Below are positions 33,028-40,600 of a stretch of DNA of 47,592 nt, piece after piece; position 1 is the first letter of the stretch; each line of letters starts with the position of its first letter. The position numbers and the translations under genes were made by a program. Where the stretch lies: positions 1-47,592 of the IMG/VR virus record IMGVR_UViG_3300020122_000137; one strand, 5' to 3'. Origin of the DNA: a virus. A model generated the notes under the pieces. It was not told the DNA's origin, ran no database searches, and saw nothing but the letters and a program-made list of their open reading frames with translations.

Positions 33028-33874
33028 GATTCCGACCGAGGATGGCCTGTTCGATGACATCGACGAGGCGTCCTACCATGCCGACCAGTCGTCGATCTCC
33101 CAGACCGGCATCAAGACGCTGCTCACGGCCCCGGCGCTCTACAAGTGGGGCCTCGACCACCCGCCGCCGCCGAAGGACTCCTACGACCTCGGCCACGTCG
33201 CCCACACCCTCATCCTGGGCGTCGGCTCCCACCCGGAGGTGCCACACCGGTTCGACCCGAAGACGAAGGCCGACCTCGGTGAGGCCGAGGACATGCGGTC
33301 GCCGTCGACGCGGACCCACGCCGCCGAGATCCGCGCCGCCGGCAACATCCCCTTGCTGCGCAAGGAGATCGACAAGGCCGAGGCGATGGCCGAGTCGCTC
33401 CAGCGGCACGCCTTCGCCATGGAGATCCTCACCGAGGGCAAGCCGGAGGTCACCGGCTACCTCGAGCACGAGCCCACCGGGCAGCGCCGCCGGGTCCGCG
33501 TCGACTGGCTCCACCCCCAGGTGCTCGGCGACGTGAAGACCGCCGAGTCCGCCGACCCCGACGTCTTCAAGAAGCGGGCCGCCGAGTACGGCTACTTCAT
33601 CCAGGCGCCGTACTACCTCGACGTGCTCCGCGCGTTGGGCCACCCGGCCAAGGCGTTCGCGTTCGTCGTGATCGAGAAGAACCCGCCCTACCCGGTGTCC
33701 GTGATCCAGCTCGGCGCCCGATCCATCAAGCTCGGACGCAAGCGGTACACCCAGGGCCTCGAGATTCTCCGCGACTGCAAGGCCGCTGACGTCTGGCCGG
33801 GCTACATCGACCCCGACACCTACGCCCAGGTCGAGATCCCCGACTACCACTTCTTTGAGAAGGGGGCGACGTGA
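33014..33874 (+). CDS. RecE-like PD-(D/E)XK exonuclease
   Basis: 5'-3' exonuclease partner of the Bet/RecT annealase. ATG at 33014 overlaps the AP2-HNH gene. The 286-residue protein has YDLGHVAHTLILG (about 58-70), RVRVDWLHP (about 160-168) with the first Asp, and GDVKTAES (about 172-179) with the D-x-K motif, then AEYGYFIQAPYY, the order seen in PDDEXK family nucleases of phages. Followed directly by a second AP2-HNH gene. Confidence 0.85.
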   Translation: MSTTEIPTEDGLFDDIDEASYHADQSSISQTGIKTLLTAPALYKWGLDHPPPPKDSYDLGHVAHTLILGVGSHPEVPHRFDPKTKADLGEAEDMRSPSTRTHAAEIRAAGNIPLLRKEIDKAEAMAESLQRHAFAMEILTEGKPEVTGYLEHEPTGQRRRVRVDWLHPQVLGDVKTAESADPDVFKKRAAEYGYFIQAPYYLDVLRALGHPAKAFAFVVIEKNPPYPVSVIQLGARSIKLGRKRYTQGLEILRDCKAADVWPGYIDPDTYAQVEIPDYHFFEKGAT

Positions 33875-34350
33875 GCCGCGAGATCCCGCTGTCGTCGGGC
33901 GCCATCGCCTTGGTCGACGACGCCGACTACGAAGTCGTCGCGATGCTCGGCCCGTGGCACGCGCGCCCGCACGGCAGGACCACCTACGCCCAGGCCAACG
34001 TGCGCCGGAACGGTCGCCACACGACGATCCAGATGCACCGGCTCATCATGGGCGCCGATGGACCGAGGATCGACCACATTGACGGCAATGGGCTCGACAA
34101 CCGCCGAGCCAACCTCCGGCCCGCCACCCAGGCGCAGAACTCACGGAACCAGCGATGCTCAAACCCCAGTGGCTACAAGGGCGTCTCGGCCACGCGCGGT
34201 CGCTGGTGCGCGCGGATCTGGCACGAGGGGAAGCTCCGGTACCTCGGGATGCACGACACCCCCGAGGCCGCCGCTCGCGCGTACGACGACGCTGCCGTCC
34301 GCTACTTCGGTGAGTTCGCCCGCCTCAACTTCGATAGGGCGGTCATGTGA
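33871..34350 (+). CDS. AP2-HNH homing-type endonuclease, copy 2
   Basis: GTG at 33871 overlaps the exonuclease stop. The 159-residue protein matches copy 1 along its length: DHIDGNGLDNRRANLR against DHINGDGLDNRRANLR, and YFGEFARLNFD against HFGEFARLNFP at the C-terminus. It is inserted between the recE-like and recT-like genes. N-termini differ, so this is an older duplication or two independent arrivals. Confidence 0.85.
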   Translation: MSREIPLSSGAIALVDDADYEVVAMLGPWHARPHGRTTYAQANVRRNGRHTTIQMHRLIMGADGPRIDHIDGNGLDNRRANLRPATQAQNSRNQRCSNPSGYKGVSATRGRWCARIWHEGKLRYLGMHDTPEAAARAYDDAAVRYFGEFARLNFDRAVM

Positions 34351-34616
34351 TGCTGGTCGACCAAGACCTTCCCACGGACGAGCAGATGGTGCTCATCAAC
34401 CAGATCGCTCCCGCGGTCCGCCGGGCTCGTCACGCGATCATGCGTGACCACAAACGACCGGGCGTCCTACAGGTCTCGCCGCAGGCGTTCGACGTCCTCT
34501 GCCCCAACGGCCCGATCTTCGTGTACGCCGTGCCGTTCCCGAGGTTCATGGCCCTCGACGTCCACCCCAACCCCGACCTCCGCTACACCCAGATCGCAGT
34601 CACAGAGAGGATCTGA
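34350..34616 (+). CDS. Protein of unknown function in the recombination operon (88 aa)
   Basis: ATG at 34350 (GTG 34347 also possible) overlaps the previous TGA by one base. Helical N-terminus (MVLINQIAPAVRRARHAIMRD) and a beta-rich C-terminus (VLCPNGPIFVYAVPFPRFM). No family is recognised. It ends one base before the recT gene's start. Confidence 0.65.
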   Translation: MLVDQDLPTDEQMVLINQIAPAVRRARHAIMRDHKRPGVLQVSPQAFDVLCPNGPIFVYAVPFPRFMALDVHPNPDLRYTQIAVTERI

Positions 34617-34617
34617 C

Positions 34618-35589
34618 ATGCCCAGAGCCAAGGAGAAGGCACCGGATCAGCCGGTGATCGAGACGGTCGAGGAGCCCACCCACGCCGAGCTCGTGATCGT
34701 CGACGAGCAGACGTCATGGACCCCGGCGCAGATCTCCGGTCTGCACGCCATGGGCGTCTCCGAGGACGCCACCCAGGCCGAGCTCGACATCTTCCTGCAC
34801 GTCGCGAAGCGGTCCCAGCTCGACCCGTTCTCCCGCCAGATCTACCTCGTGGCCCGCAAGGACCGTGGGCTCGTCAACGGCGAGTGGCAGGACGTCTACA
34901 AGTCGACGATCCAGACCGGCATCGACGGCTACCGGGTGATCGCACGCCGGGCCGCCGACAAGGCCGGCGCGACGCTCGAGTACGAGGACGTCCAGTGGTG
35001 CGGCCAGGACGGCGTCTGGCGTGACGTGTGGCTCGACGCCACCTCGTCGCCGTCGGCCGCGAAGGTCACGGTCCTCCGCGACGGGAAGCGGTTCTCTGCG
35101 GTCGCCCTGTTCGTCGAGTACGCCCAGACGAAGCGCAAGCAAAACGACGACATCGTCCTGACCGGCACGTGGAAGACGCGCGGCGCCGGGCAGCTCGCGA
35201 AGTGCGCCGAGGCTCTGGCGCTGCGCAAGGCGTTCCCGCTCGACCTGTCGGGGATCTACACCGACGAGGAGATGGGGCAGGCCGACAACCCGACGGGCGC
35301 CACGATCGTCGAGGGGCAGGTCGTGAAGCAAACCGAGGAGCCCGACGAGGACGCCGGTGACCTCGGTGCCGCCCTGGCCGTCGACCCCAGGTATCACGCC
35401 ATCGCCGAGGAGTTCAAGAGGCTCAAGTACCCGGCCGACGTCTCGCGACGCAACCGCATCCGCGCCATCATCCACCGCGAGATCCCCATGGACCCGGCTG
35501 TCGCAGCCGGGCTCTCCAGCGACGAGCTCGACTTGGTGCTGGAGGAGCTCCGCATCGAGCCCGAGCCGACTGACGACCCCGAGGCGTGA
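34618..35589 (+). CDS. Bet/RecT single-strand annealing protein
   Basis: ATG at 34618. The 323-residue protein shows Bet-family features: FLHVAKRSQLDPFSRQIYLV (about 60-79), STIQTGIDGYRVIARR (about 98-113), and GQLAKCAEALALRKAFPLDL (about 191-210) followed by GIYTDEEM. It anneals strands resected by the RecE-like nuclease. The last ~80 residues are an acidic tail, possibly an SSB or regulatory contact. Confidence 0.9.
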   Translation: MPRAKEKAPDQPVIETVEEPTHAELVIVDEQTSWTPAQISGLHAMGVSEDATQAELDIFLHVAKRSQLDPFSRQIYLVARKDRGLVNGEWQDVYKSTIQTGIDGYRVIARRAADKAGATLEYEDVQWCGQDGVWRDVWLDATSSPSAAKVTVLRDGKRFSAVALFVEYAQTKRKQNDDIVLTGTWKTRGAGQLAKCAEALALRKAFPLDLSGIYTDEEMGQADNPTGATIVEGQVVKQTEEPDEDAGDLGAALAVDPRYHAIAEEFKRLKYPADVSRRNRIRAIIHREIPMDPAVAAGLSSDELDLVLEELRIEPEPTDDPEA

Positions 35590-35592
35590 GCC

Positions 35593-35916
35593 ATGGGTCA
35601 CGAGACGCCGCTCGAACGGAAGCGCCGCATCGAAGCTGAACGACAGGCCCGCGTGCGTGACGCGTTCGTCGAGGACGTCGAGTGGATGGCGCACACTGGG
35701 GAGTCCACAGAGGACGTCGCGCGCCGCCTCGGTGTACGAGCTCAGTCCATCAACAAGCGCCTCGGTAACGCCGGTCGCCCCGACCTGTGGGAGGCGCTCC
35801 GCAGAAACGAGATCGCGCGCTTCGGGGAGACCCTTGGGGAACGCCAGCGCCGCGAGGACTCCGTCGCCCACCCACGCGCCCCGTACTCCGCGACACCTCG
35901 GAGCGTCGCGTGCTGA
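35593..35916 (+). CDS. HTH-containing protein (107 aa)
   Basis: ATG at 35593. Residues about 35-62 (GESTEDVARRLGVRAQSINKRL) form a clear helix-turn-helix of the sigma-region-4/IclR-like sort, flanked by basic helices. Likely a DNA-binding regulator of early or replication genes. Its last codons overlap the following HNH gene. Confidence 0.7.
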   Translation: MGHETPLERKRRIEAERQARVRDAFVEDVEWMAHTGESTEDVARRLGVRAQSINKRLGNAGRPDLWEALRRNEIARFGETLGERQRREDSVAHPRAPYSATPRSVAC

Positions 35917-36281
35917 GCGCAGGCAAGCGCATCCGCCTCGCGGCCGGTGCGTCTGACGATGAGCGATTCTGGTCCAAGGTGGCGGGCGGCAAGCCGGGCG
36001 CCGCGGGCGAGTGCTGGCTGTGGATCGGCGCGATCACCAAGAACGGCTACGGGAACTTCTGGCTCACGGACGTCAAGTCGAACGTCTTTGCTCACCGATG
36101 GGCCTACGAGCGCCTTCGCGGACCGATCCCCACGGGTCTAGTGATCGACCACCTCTGCCGAGTCCGGCACTGCGTGAATCCTGAACACATGGAGCCGGTG
36201 ACGATCCGAGTGAACTCGCTGCGCGGCATGTCACCGACGATCCTCACCCACCTCCGGCGACGACGGGAGGCGGCCCAATGA
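35910..36281 (+). CDS. HNH endonuclease (123 aa)
   Basis: GTG at 35910 overlaps the HTH gene's end. ECWLWIGAITKNGYGNFW, AHRWAYERLRG, and VIDHLCRVRHCVNPEHMEPV give the complete phage-type HNH pattern (H...DHLCRVRxCVNPxHL). Free-standing homing-type endonuclease between the annealase block and replication gene. Confidence 0.85.
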   Translation: MLSAGKRIRLAAGASDDERFWSKVAGGKPGAAGECWLWIGAITKNGYGNFWLTDVKSNVFAHRWAYERLRGPIPTGLVIDHLCRVRHCVNPEHMEPVTIRVNSLRGMSPTILTHLRRRREAAQ

Positions 36282-36454
36282 CGTCATGGTGGTACTGCCT
36301 GACGTGTGTCGCGGGCAGTACCGAGAACGCGAAGGCGACGCTCGCTCAGGGCCACACCAACCGCACCGGTCACCCGACCATGGGCACCACGATCCGAGCA
36401 ACGTGGCTCGCCCAGATGCAGAAGACAGCGACCGCTCGAGAAGGGGGGAAGTAG
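36278..36454 (+). CDS. Small protein of unknown function (58 aa)
   Basis: ATG at 36278 overlaps the HNH stop, and it ends directly before the next ATG at 36455. MTSWWYCLTCVAG has a Cys pair that could be half a zinc knuckle; the rest is Thr-rich and polar. The tight packing argues that it is real. Confidence 0.6.
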   Translation: MTSWWYCLTCVAGSTENAKATLAQGHTNRTGHPTMGTTIRATWLAQMQKTATAREGGK

Positions 36455-36856
36455 ATGGGGCTCCCGTGGTTCCGGATGGACTCGTCGATCGCCTCCCACG
36501 ACAAGGTGCTGGCGCTGCTGAGCGACCCGTCGGCGAAGCGTTGGCAGGCGTTCACGTCGTACGTCTGCGCGATCGGCTGGAGCGCCGAGCACGGCACTGA
36601 CGGGCGCCTCACGCCGGCCGCCCTGCCGTTCATCCACGGCACGAAAGCGACCGCCGGACTCCTCGTCACCTACCAGCTCTGGGAGCCCGTCACGGGCGGC
36701 TGGGCGATCCACAACTACCTGACCCGGCAAGAGCTCTCCGCGATCTCGGCGGGCAAGCAAGAGGCCGCCAGGGTCGGCTCGCTCAAGGCGAACTGCAAGC
36801 GGTGGCACGGCCCCGACTGCTGGAATGGCGCGGAAGGGGCTTGCTCTCGTGGGTGA
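36455..36856 (+). CDS. Replisome-organiser-like protein (133 aa)
   Basis: ATG at 36455 after AGGGGGGAAG. The sequence MGLPWFRMDSSIASHDKVLALLSD, VCAIGWSAEHGTDG and ALPFIHGTKATAGLLVTYQLW closely matches the winged-helix N-terminal domain of actinophage replication-initiation/DnaD-like proteins. The C-terminal domain expected in longer relatives is absent: a stop at 36854 ends it where iteron-like repeats begin. Possibly truncated or frameshifted in this lineage. Confidence 0.75.
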   Translation: MGLPWFRMDSSIASHDKVLALLSDPSAKRWQAFTSYVCAIGWSAEHGTDGRLTPAALPFIHGTKATAGLLVTYQLWEPVTGGWAIHNYLTRQELSAISAGKQEAARVGSLKANCKRWHGPDCWNGAEGACSRG

Positions 36857-36876
36857 GTGGGAAGGATACTCAAAGC

Positions 36877-36958
36877 ATCCGATCGGAGTCCGATCGGAGA
36901 TCCGCCTCGGAGTCCGAGGTCGGACTCCTACGGACGAACGAACGGACGGACGGACGGA
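36877..36958. repeat. Iteron-like repeats, candidate replication origin
   Basis: Two perfect tandem 11-mers TCCGATCGGAG (36878-36888, 36889-36899), TCGGAGTCCGA repeated at 36883 and 36907, a 9-bp inverted repeat GGAGTCCGA-GG-TCGGACTCC (36909-36928), and seven tetranucleotide units CGGA/CGAA (36931-36958). The cluster lies just after the replisome-organiser-like gene in a 192-base gap with no convincing gene. Origin function is inference from position and repeat density. Confidence 0.55.
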
Positions 36959-37048
36959 GCAGGTCAAGACGCGCGCAAATCGGGATGCAGGTTGTACCGC
37001 ACGGGCGCGTACCGAAAAGCGAGAGATTCACGTAGGAGGTGCAGCACC

Positions 37049-37240
37049 ATGGCGACTCACAGCCCCGAGGCTCGCCACCGCATCGCTGAGGCCCGCGCTC
37101 TGCTCCAGACGGCTCGAGCCAACGCCCACGCGCGTACCTGCACCCACGGCGGCACCATCGGTCGTTGCCGTCTTTGCCAGCCCGACGAGGTGCCGAAGCG
37201 TGACGAGCGCGTCGACCGCTACCTCGTCGACGCTGACTGA
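37049..37240 (+). CDS. Small His/Cys protein of unknown function (63 aa)
   Basis: ATG at 37049 follows a strong TAGGAGG (37033-37039), which sets the start against a longer upstream frame. Helical N-terminus (ARHRIAEARALLQTARANAHA), then CTHGGTIGRCRLCQPDE, a likely C-x(8)-C-x2-C zinc site. It ends five bases before the -35 of the next promoter. Confidence 0.7.
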   Translation: MATHSPEARHRIAEARALLQTARANAHARTCTHGGTIGRCRLCQPDEVPKRDERVDRYLVDAD

Positions 37241-37244
37241 GTGG

Positions 37245-37273
37245 TTGACGGGAACCCGGCTGGGTCATAGGGT
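37245..37273 (+). promoter_or_regulatory. Promoter of the methyltransferase block
   Basis: TTGACG at 37245-37250, a 17-base spacer, and TAGGGT at 37268-37273. The ATG at 37280 is seven bases after the -10, so the transcript is predicted to start at the ATG. The best-formed promoter in the window. Confidence 0.75.
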
Positions 37274-37281
37274 CACGCTAT
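37267..37281. promoter_or_regulatory. Operator palindrome, site 5
   Basis: ATAGG-GTCAC-GCTAT (flanked CATAG...CTATG, extending symmetry). It covers the -10 box and the start codon of the C5-methyltransferase gene. Confidence 0.65.
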
Positions 37282-38206
37282 GACCCAGCCCCTCTCAGTC
37301 CTCGACCTCTGTGCCGGCATCGGCGGATGGACCGTCGCCCTCCGCGAGCGCAAGCTCGTCGACCTCGCCGTCGAGAACAACGCCCACGCCCAAGCCGCTC
37401 TGGTCGCCAACGGCCCCGGCGTCTACCACGACGACATGACGACGCTGCTCGACGACCCGACGCGCGTCGGCGTCCTCCGCGCCATCCTCGCCGGCATGGT
37501 CGGCTCCACGCCCTGCCAGCCGTTCTCTCAGGCCAACCTCACCCGCACTGGACTCAGGGATGCGCGCGGCGTGCTCACCGTCGCGTTCATCGAGATCGCC
37601 GTCGAACTCCGGCCGCCGTTCGTGCGCCTCGAGAACGTCGGCAAGGGCACCGAGCAGATCTTCGAGTGGTGCGCCGAGATGCTGCGCCAGGAGGGCTATA
37701 CCGCCGAGCAGCGCCTCGTCTGCGCCGCCGACTACGGCGACGCTCAGGCCCGCAAGCGCCGGCTCCTCGTCGCCCGCCGCGACGGCCTCCCGATCGCGTG
37801 GCCCAAGACGACGCACCTCGACATCCGCACCGGCTACGGCCGGGTCGAGGTCTCCAGCGGCCGACGGAAGCCGTGGGTCACGCTCGCCGAGATTCTGCCC
37901 AAGCGGACCGACCTCCCCGACTGGGCGAAGGTCCACCCGGCCACCACCATCGTCGGCTCGTACAAGCCGGAGTGCGTCGCGCCGCCGACGTACCGCAAGC
38001 CCGGTGACGGACCGCGGCAGAACCAGCCCGGCGTCGTCGTCACCTCGCTCGAGGAGCGGCTCCGTATCCAGGGCTTCCCCGACGGCTGGCACACCTTCGG
38101 TCCCAAGACGGCCCGCGGGTTGCAGGTCGGCAACGCCATCCCACCCACCCTCGCCAGGGTCGCGCTCGCTGCGGCTCTGGACTCCCAGCCCGGAGGCATT
38201 CGATGA
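37280..38206 (+). CDS. C5-cytosine DNA methyltransferase
   Basis: ATG at 37280 with no ribosome site, predicted leaderless. The 308-residue protein has motif I LCAGIGGW (about 11-18), motif IV GSTPCQPFSQ with catalytic C79, motif VI ENV at 118-120, motif VIII QARKRRLLVA, motif IX RIQGFPDGW and motif X QVGNAIPP. All key motifs are intact. Product 5mC would protect phage DNA; neighbours suggest possible further modification. Stop overlaps the next ATG by four bases. Confidence 0.92.
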   Translation: MTQPLSVLDLCAGIGGWTVALRERKLVDLAVENNAHAQAALVANGPGVYHDDMTTLLDDPTRVGVLRAILAGMVGSTPCQPFSQANLTRTGLRDARGVLTVAFIEIAVELRPPFVRLENVGKGTEQIFEWCAEMLRQEGYTAEQRLVCAADYGDAQARKRRLLVARRDGLPIAWPKTTHLDIRTGYGRVEVSSGRRKPWVTLAEILPKRTDLPDWAKVHPATTIVGSYKPECVAPPTYRKPGDGPRQNQPGVVVTSLEERLRIQGFPDGWHTFGPKTARGLQVGNAIPPTLARVALAAALDSQPGGIR

Positions 38207-39135
38207 TCGACCTCTCCAGCCTGCCCATAGGCGTCCAAGCCGCCGTCCAGCAGCACCATCACGGAGCCGGCGCAGCAGCGCCGATGCACGGCATCTGCAT
38301 CCACGCCGAGAAGGTCGGCGAGTGCGGCTTCGCGATCCCCGCCACCCGCCGCATCCTCGACATGCTCGGCATCGAGCGGTTCAACCAGCTCGCGAAGCAC
38401 GGCGACCAGTCCGACCTTCCCGACGGCACCGGCTGGTCCGGCAACGTCGTCGGCGAGATCCTCAAGGTCGAGGGCGACCGGAAGGTCCAACTCCGTGACC
38501 GCGCGATCAACCCGCTGTCCGAGAAGCCCTCCACCAACGGCAACTTCATGATGGCCGCCATCACCCGCACCAAGGCGGCCTCGCGCAACGAGGGTGGCGA
38601 CGGCACCATCACCTTCGAGCACATCCTCACCGAGGAATACTTCGAGGCGATCTCGGTCAGCCCGAACAACCTCGCCGAGCTCCAGGGCGAGCTCGTCCAG
38701 GCCGGCACGGTGATCGTGCAGTGGCTCGAGTCGGTCACCGTCCGACTCGAGGCGCAGCGCAAGGCCCTCGCCGAGAGGTACGCCGCCCTCGACAACGACC
38801 CGATCCCCGAGGAGCAGGTCTGGGCCTACGCCGACACGACCGACGACGTCAAGGTGGTCCACCTCGGCGAGGACGGCGATGCGATCCTCCAGGGCCACGG
38901 CCTCGACCCCGAGGTGGTCGCCAAGGCGCTGGGCCTCGACCTCGCCGACCTCGACGTCGAGCAGCTCACCGAGACGTACGCCGTCGCCCGGCCGCACATG
39001 CCGGAGTGCCTCGACGACCGCGAGCCCGACGAGACCTGCGGCTGCATCGGCTCCGACTGGGAGTGGTGGGTCTCCTACGGCAAGTTCGGCAAGGGCGCCA
39101 TCGGCTACTTCGCGGTGACGAGGTACGACGCATGA
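38203..39135 (+). CDS. Protein of unknown function after the methyltransferase (310 aa)
   Basis: ATG at 38203. An N-terminal part has HGICIHAEKVGECGFAIPATRRI and GTGWSGNVVGEIL; the middle is a coiled coil (about 165-200, VTVRLEAQRKALAERYAAL); the C-terminus has CLDDREPDETCGCIGSDWEWW with three Cys. No TET/JBP-type (H-x-D) hydroxylase, glycosyltransferase or methylase motif was noticed. It is coupled to both neighbours, so a role with them is plausible but not shown. Confidence 0.7.
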   Translation: MIDLSSLPIGVQAAVQQHHHGAGAAAPMHGICIHAEKVGECGFAIPATRRILDMLGIERFNQLAKHGDQSDLPDGTGWSGNVVGEILKVEGDRKVQLRDRAINPLSEKPSTNGNFMMAAITRTKAASRNEGGDGTITFEHILTEEYFEAISVSPNNLAELQGELVQAGTVIVQWLESVTVRLEAQRKALAERYAALDNDPIPEEQVWAYADTTDDVKVVHLGEDGDAILQGHGLDPEVVAKALGLDLADLDVEQLTETYAVARPHMPECLDDREPDETCGCIGSDWEWWVSYGKFGKGAIGYFAVTRYDA

Positions 39136-39872
39136 CCACCGCAGTCGACGTCGTCGACACCACCCCGCTCATCATCCTGTCGAACCGGAAGGGCGAGTAC
39201 CTCCCGCAGGCCGTCTTGTCGCTCGACCAGCACACCCCCGACTCGTGGGCGCCCGACGTCCACATCGTCGACGACTCCGGCGACCCGGCGTGGCGCGCGC
39301 TGCTCCTGGCGACCTTCGGCGACACCGTCGCCATCCACGCCGTCGACGACCACCCGGCCGGCTACAGCAAGGCGATGCAGAAGGTCTGGCAGGTCGCCCG
39401 CGAGCTGGACTCCAGGGTCTTCCTGCTCGAGGAGGACTTCGTCTTCGTCGAGGACTTCGACATCACGTGGCTCCACGAGATCCTCGACGCCAACAAGCGG
39501 CTCGCGCAGGTCGCTTTGCTCCGGCAGCCGTGGTACCCGAACGAGTTGGCCCGCGGCGTCATGGACGCCCAGCAGCAGCGCGTCGACGCCGAGCGAGGGA
39601 TCATCCGGCGGTCTCCGACCGCATGGGTCTGGCACGACTACCCGCACACCTTCCGATCCCACGACGCGGGCTTCACATGCAACCCGTCGCTGCTCAACAA
39701 GGCCGTCTTCGACATCGACTGGCCTGACGGGAAGTGGACCGAGACCGCCATGGGCAACACGCTCATCGCCCGAGACTTCCGCTTCGCTTGGATGCCGGTC
39801 CCCGGTGGGCGCCACGGTGCGTTCACCAAGCACGTCGGCGCCACCCGCGGCACTCACTCGAAGGGGTACTGA
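39132..39872 (+). CDS. Glycosyltransferase-like protein 1 (246 aa)
   Basis: ATG at 39132. A GT-A-type start (PLIILSNRKGEYLPQAVLSL), DVHIVDDSGD (about 37-46), GYSKAMQKVWQ, and FLLEEDFVFVEDF (about 98-110), the acidic motif that in GT-A enzymes binds the metal and sugar nucleotide, followed by LRQPWYPNE. The target may be DNA, virion or host surface. First of three such genes after the C5-methyltransferase. Confidence 0.7.
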   Translation: MTTAVDVVDTTPLIILSNRKGEYLPQAVLSLDQHTPDSWAPDVHIVDDSGDPAWRALLLATFGDTVAIHAVDDHPAGYSKAMQKVWQVARELDSRVFLLEEDFVFVEDFDITWLHEILDANKRLAQVALLRQPWYPNELARGVMDAQQQRVDAERGIIRRSPTAWVWHDYPHTFRSHDAGFTCNPSLLNKAVFDIDWPDGKWTETAMGNTLIARDFRFAWMPVPGGRHGAFTKHVGATRGTHSKGY

Positions 39873-39874
39873 CC

Positions 39875-40600
39875 ATGGCTGCAACGAAGTTCCGGAGCCC
39901 GCGCTTCGTCAACGTCAACATGGCGTGGCAGCTCGGCGGCGACGCCGAGCTCCTCAAGTGGATCGCGAAGTTCGCCGACGTCATGGGGATCGAGGAGGCC
40001 CGCACCGCCGACAACCAGCCTCTCGACGTCCAGGCCATCCTCGGCGACGAGTGGGACGTCCAGCAGGATCTCTCCTCCGCAGCCAAGGCCGGGTCCGTCA
40101 CCGCCGTACGCCGCCGCCCCGGCCTCAAGGTGCACTCGACGCGGCTCGACGTCATGTCCGACGCCGGGCATAACGTCCAGGCCCGCTACCAGCGGACCAC
40201 GACCATCAAGGACTCATCGGTGCGTCGCCGCAAGCGGGTCCGGGTGATCGTCGGCCACGCCGCACTCCCCTCGACCGGCCGACATGAGCAGGCCATCCAG
40301 TCCGCGCGCCGGGCGATCGGCACCGCCCGCCGGTGGCGCGCCAGGGCGAAGTTCATGGTCCGGTGGATCGGCATGTGGGACTGCAACGCCGACCCCGACC
40401 TCTGGGCTCACCAGATCGGCGCACCGAACCACTTCGGCGCGAAGCCGATGGTGACGTGCTGGTCCGAGGGCTGGGGTCCGGTGCGGCTCCTCAAGATCCG
40501 CCACAAGGGCACCGACCACTTCATCCTCGTGCTCAAGCGCAAGCCGCCGGTGACGTTGGCACCTACGTCGGCCCTGAGGCGATGGGCATCGACTGGATGA
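39875..40600 (+). CDS. Endonuclease/exonuclease/phosphatase-like protein (241 aa)
   Basis: ATG at 39875. The motif order matches the EEP superfamily: NVNMAWQLG near the N-terminus, GIEEAR with the metal-binding Glu, AVRRRPGL, VIVGHAALPSTGRHEQA, WDCNAD (D-x-N) and HKGTDHFILVL (DH). The usual GDFN and SDH are changed to WDCNAD and TDH, so activity is uncertain. It sits between two glycosyltransferase-like genes. The call is by motif order, not by search. Confidence 0.55.
   Translation: MAATKFRSPRFVNVNMAWQLGGDAELLKWIAKFADVMGIEEARTADNQPLDVQAILGDEWDVQQDLSSAAKAGSVTAVRRRPGLKVHSTRLDVMSDAGHNVQARYQRTTTIKDSSVRRRKRVRVIVGHAALPSTGRHEQAIQSARRAIGTARRWRARAKFMVRWIGMWDCNADPDLWAHQIGAPNHFGAKPMVTCWSEGWGPVRLLKIRHKGTDHFILVLKRKPPVTLAPTSALRRWASTG

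Noticed and set aside
34333-34347. Possible operator at ATAGGGCGGTCATGT
   Set aside because: Left half matches but the right half does not, and it lies inside the AP2-HNH coding region.
36825-37283. 152-codon frame across the origin-like repeats
   Set aside because: Its start lies inside the replisome-organiser gene, composition is low complexity, and the better-supported small gene at 37049 has a strong ribosome site in another frame.
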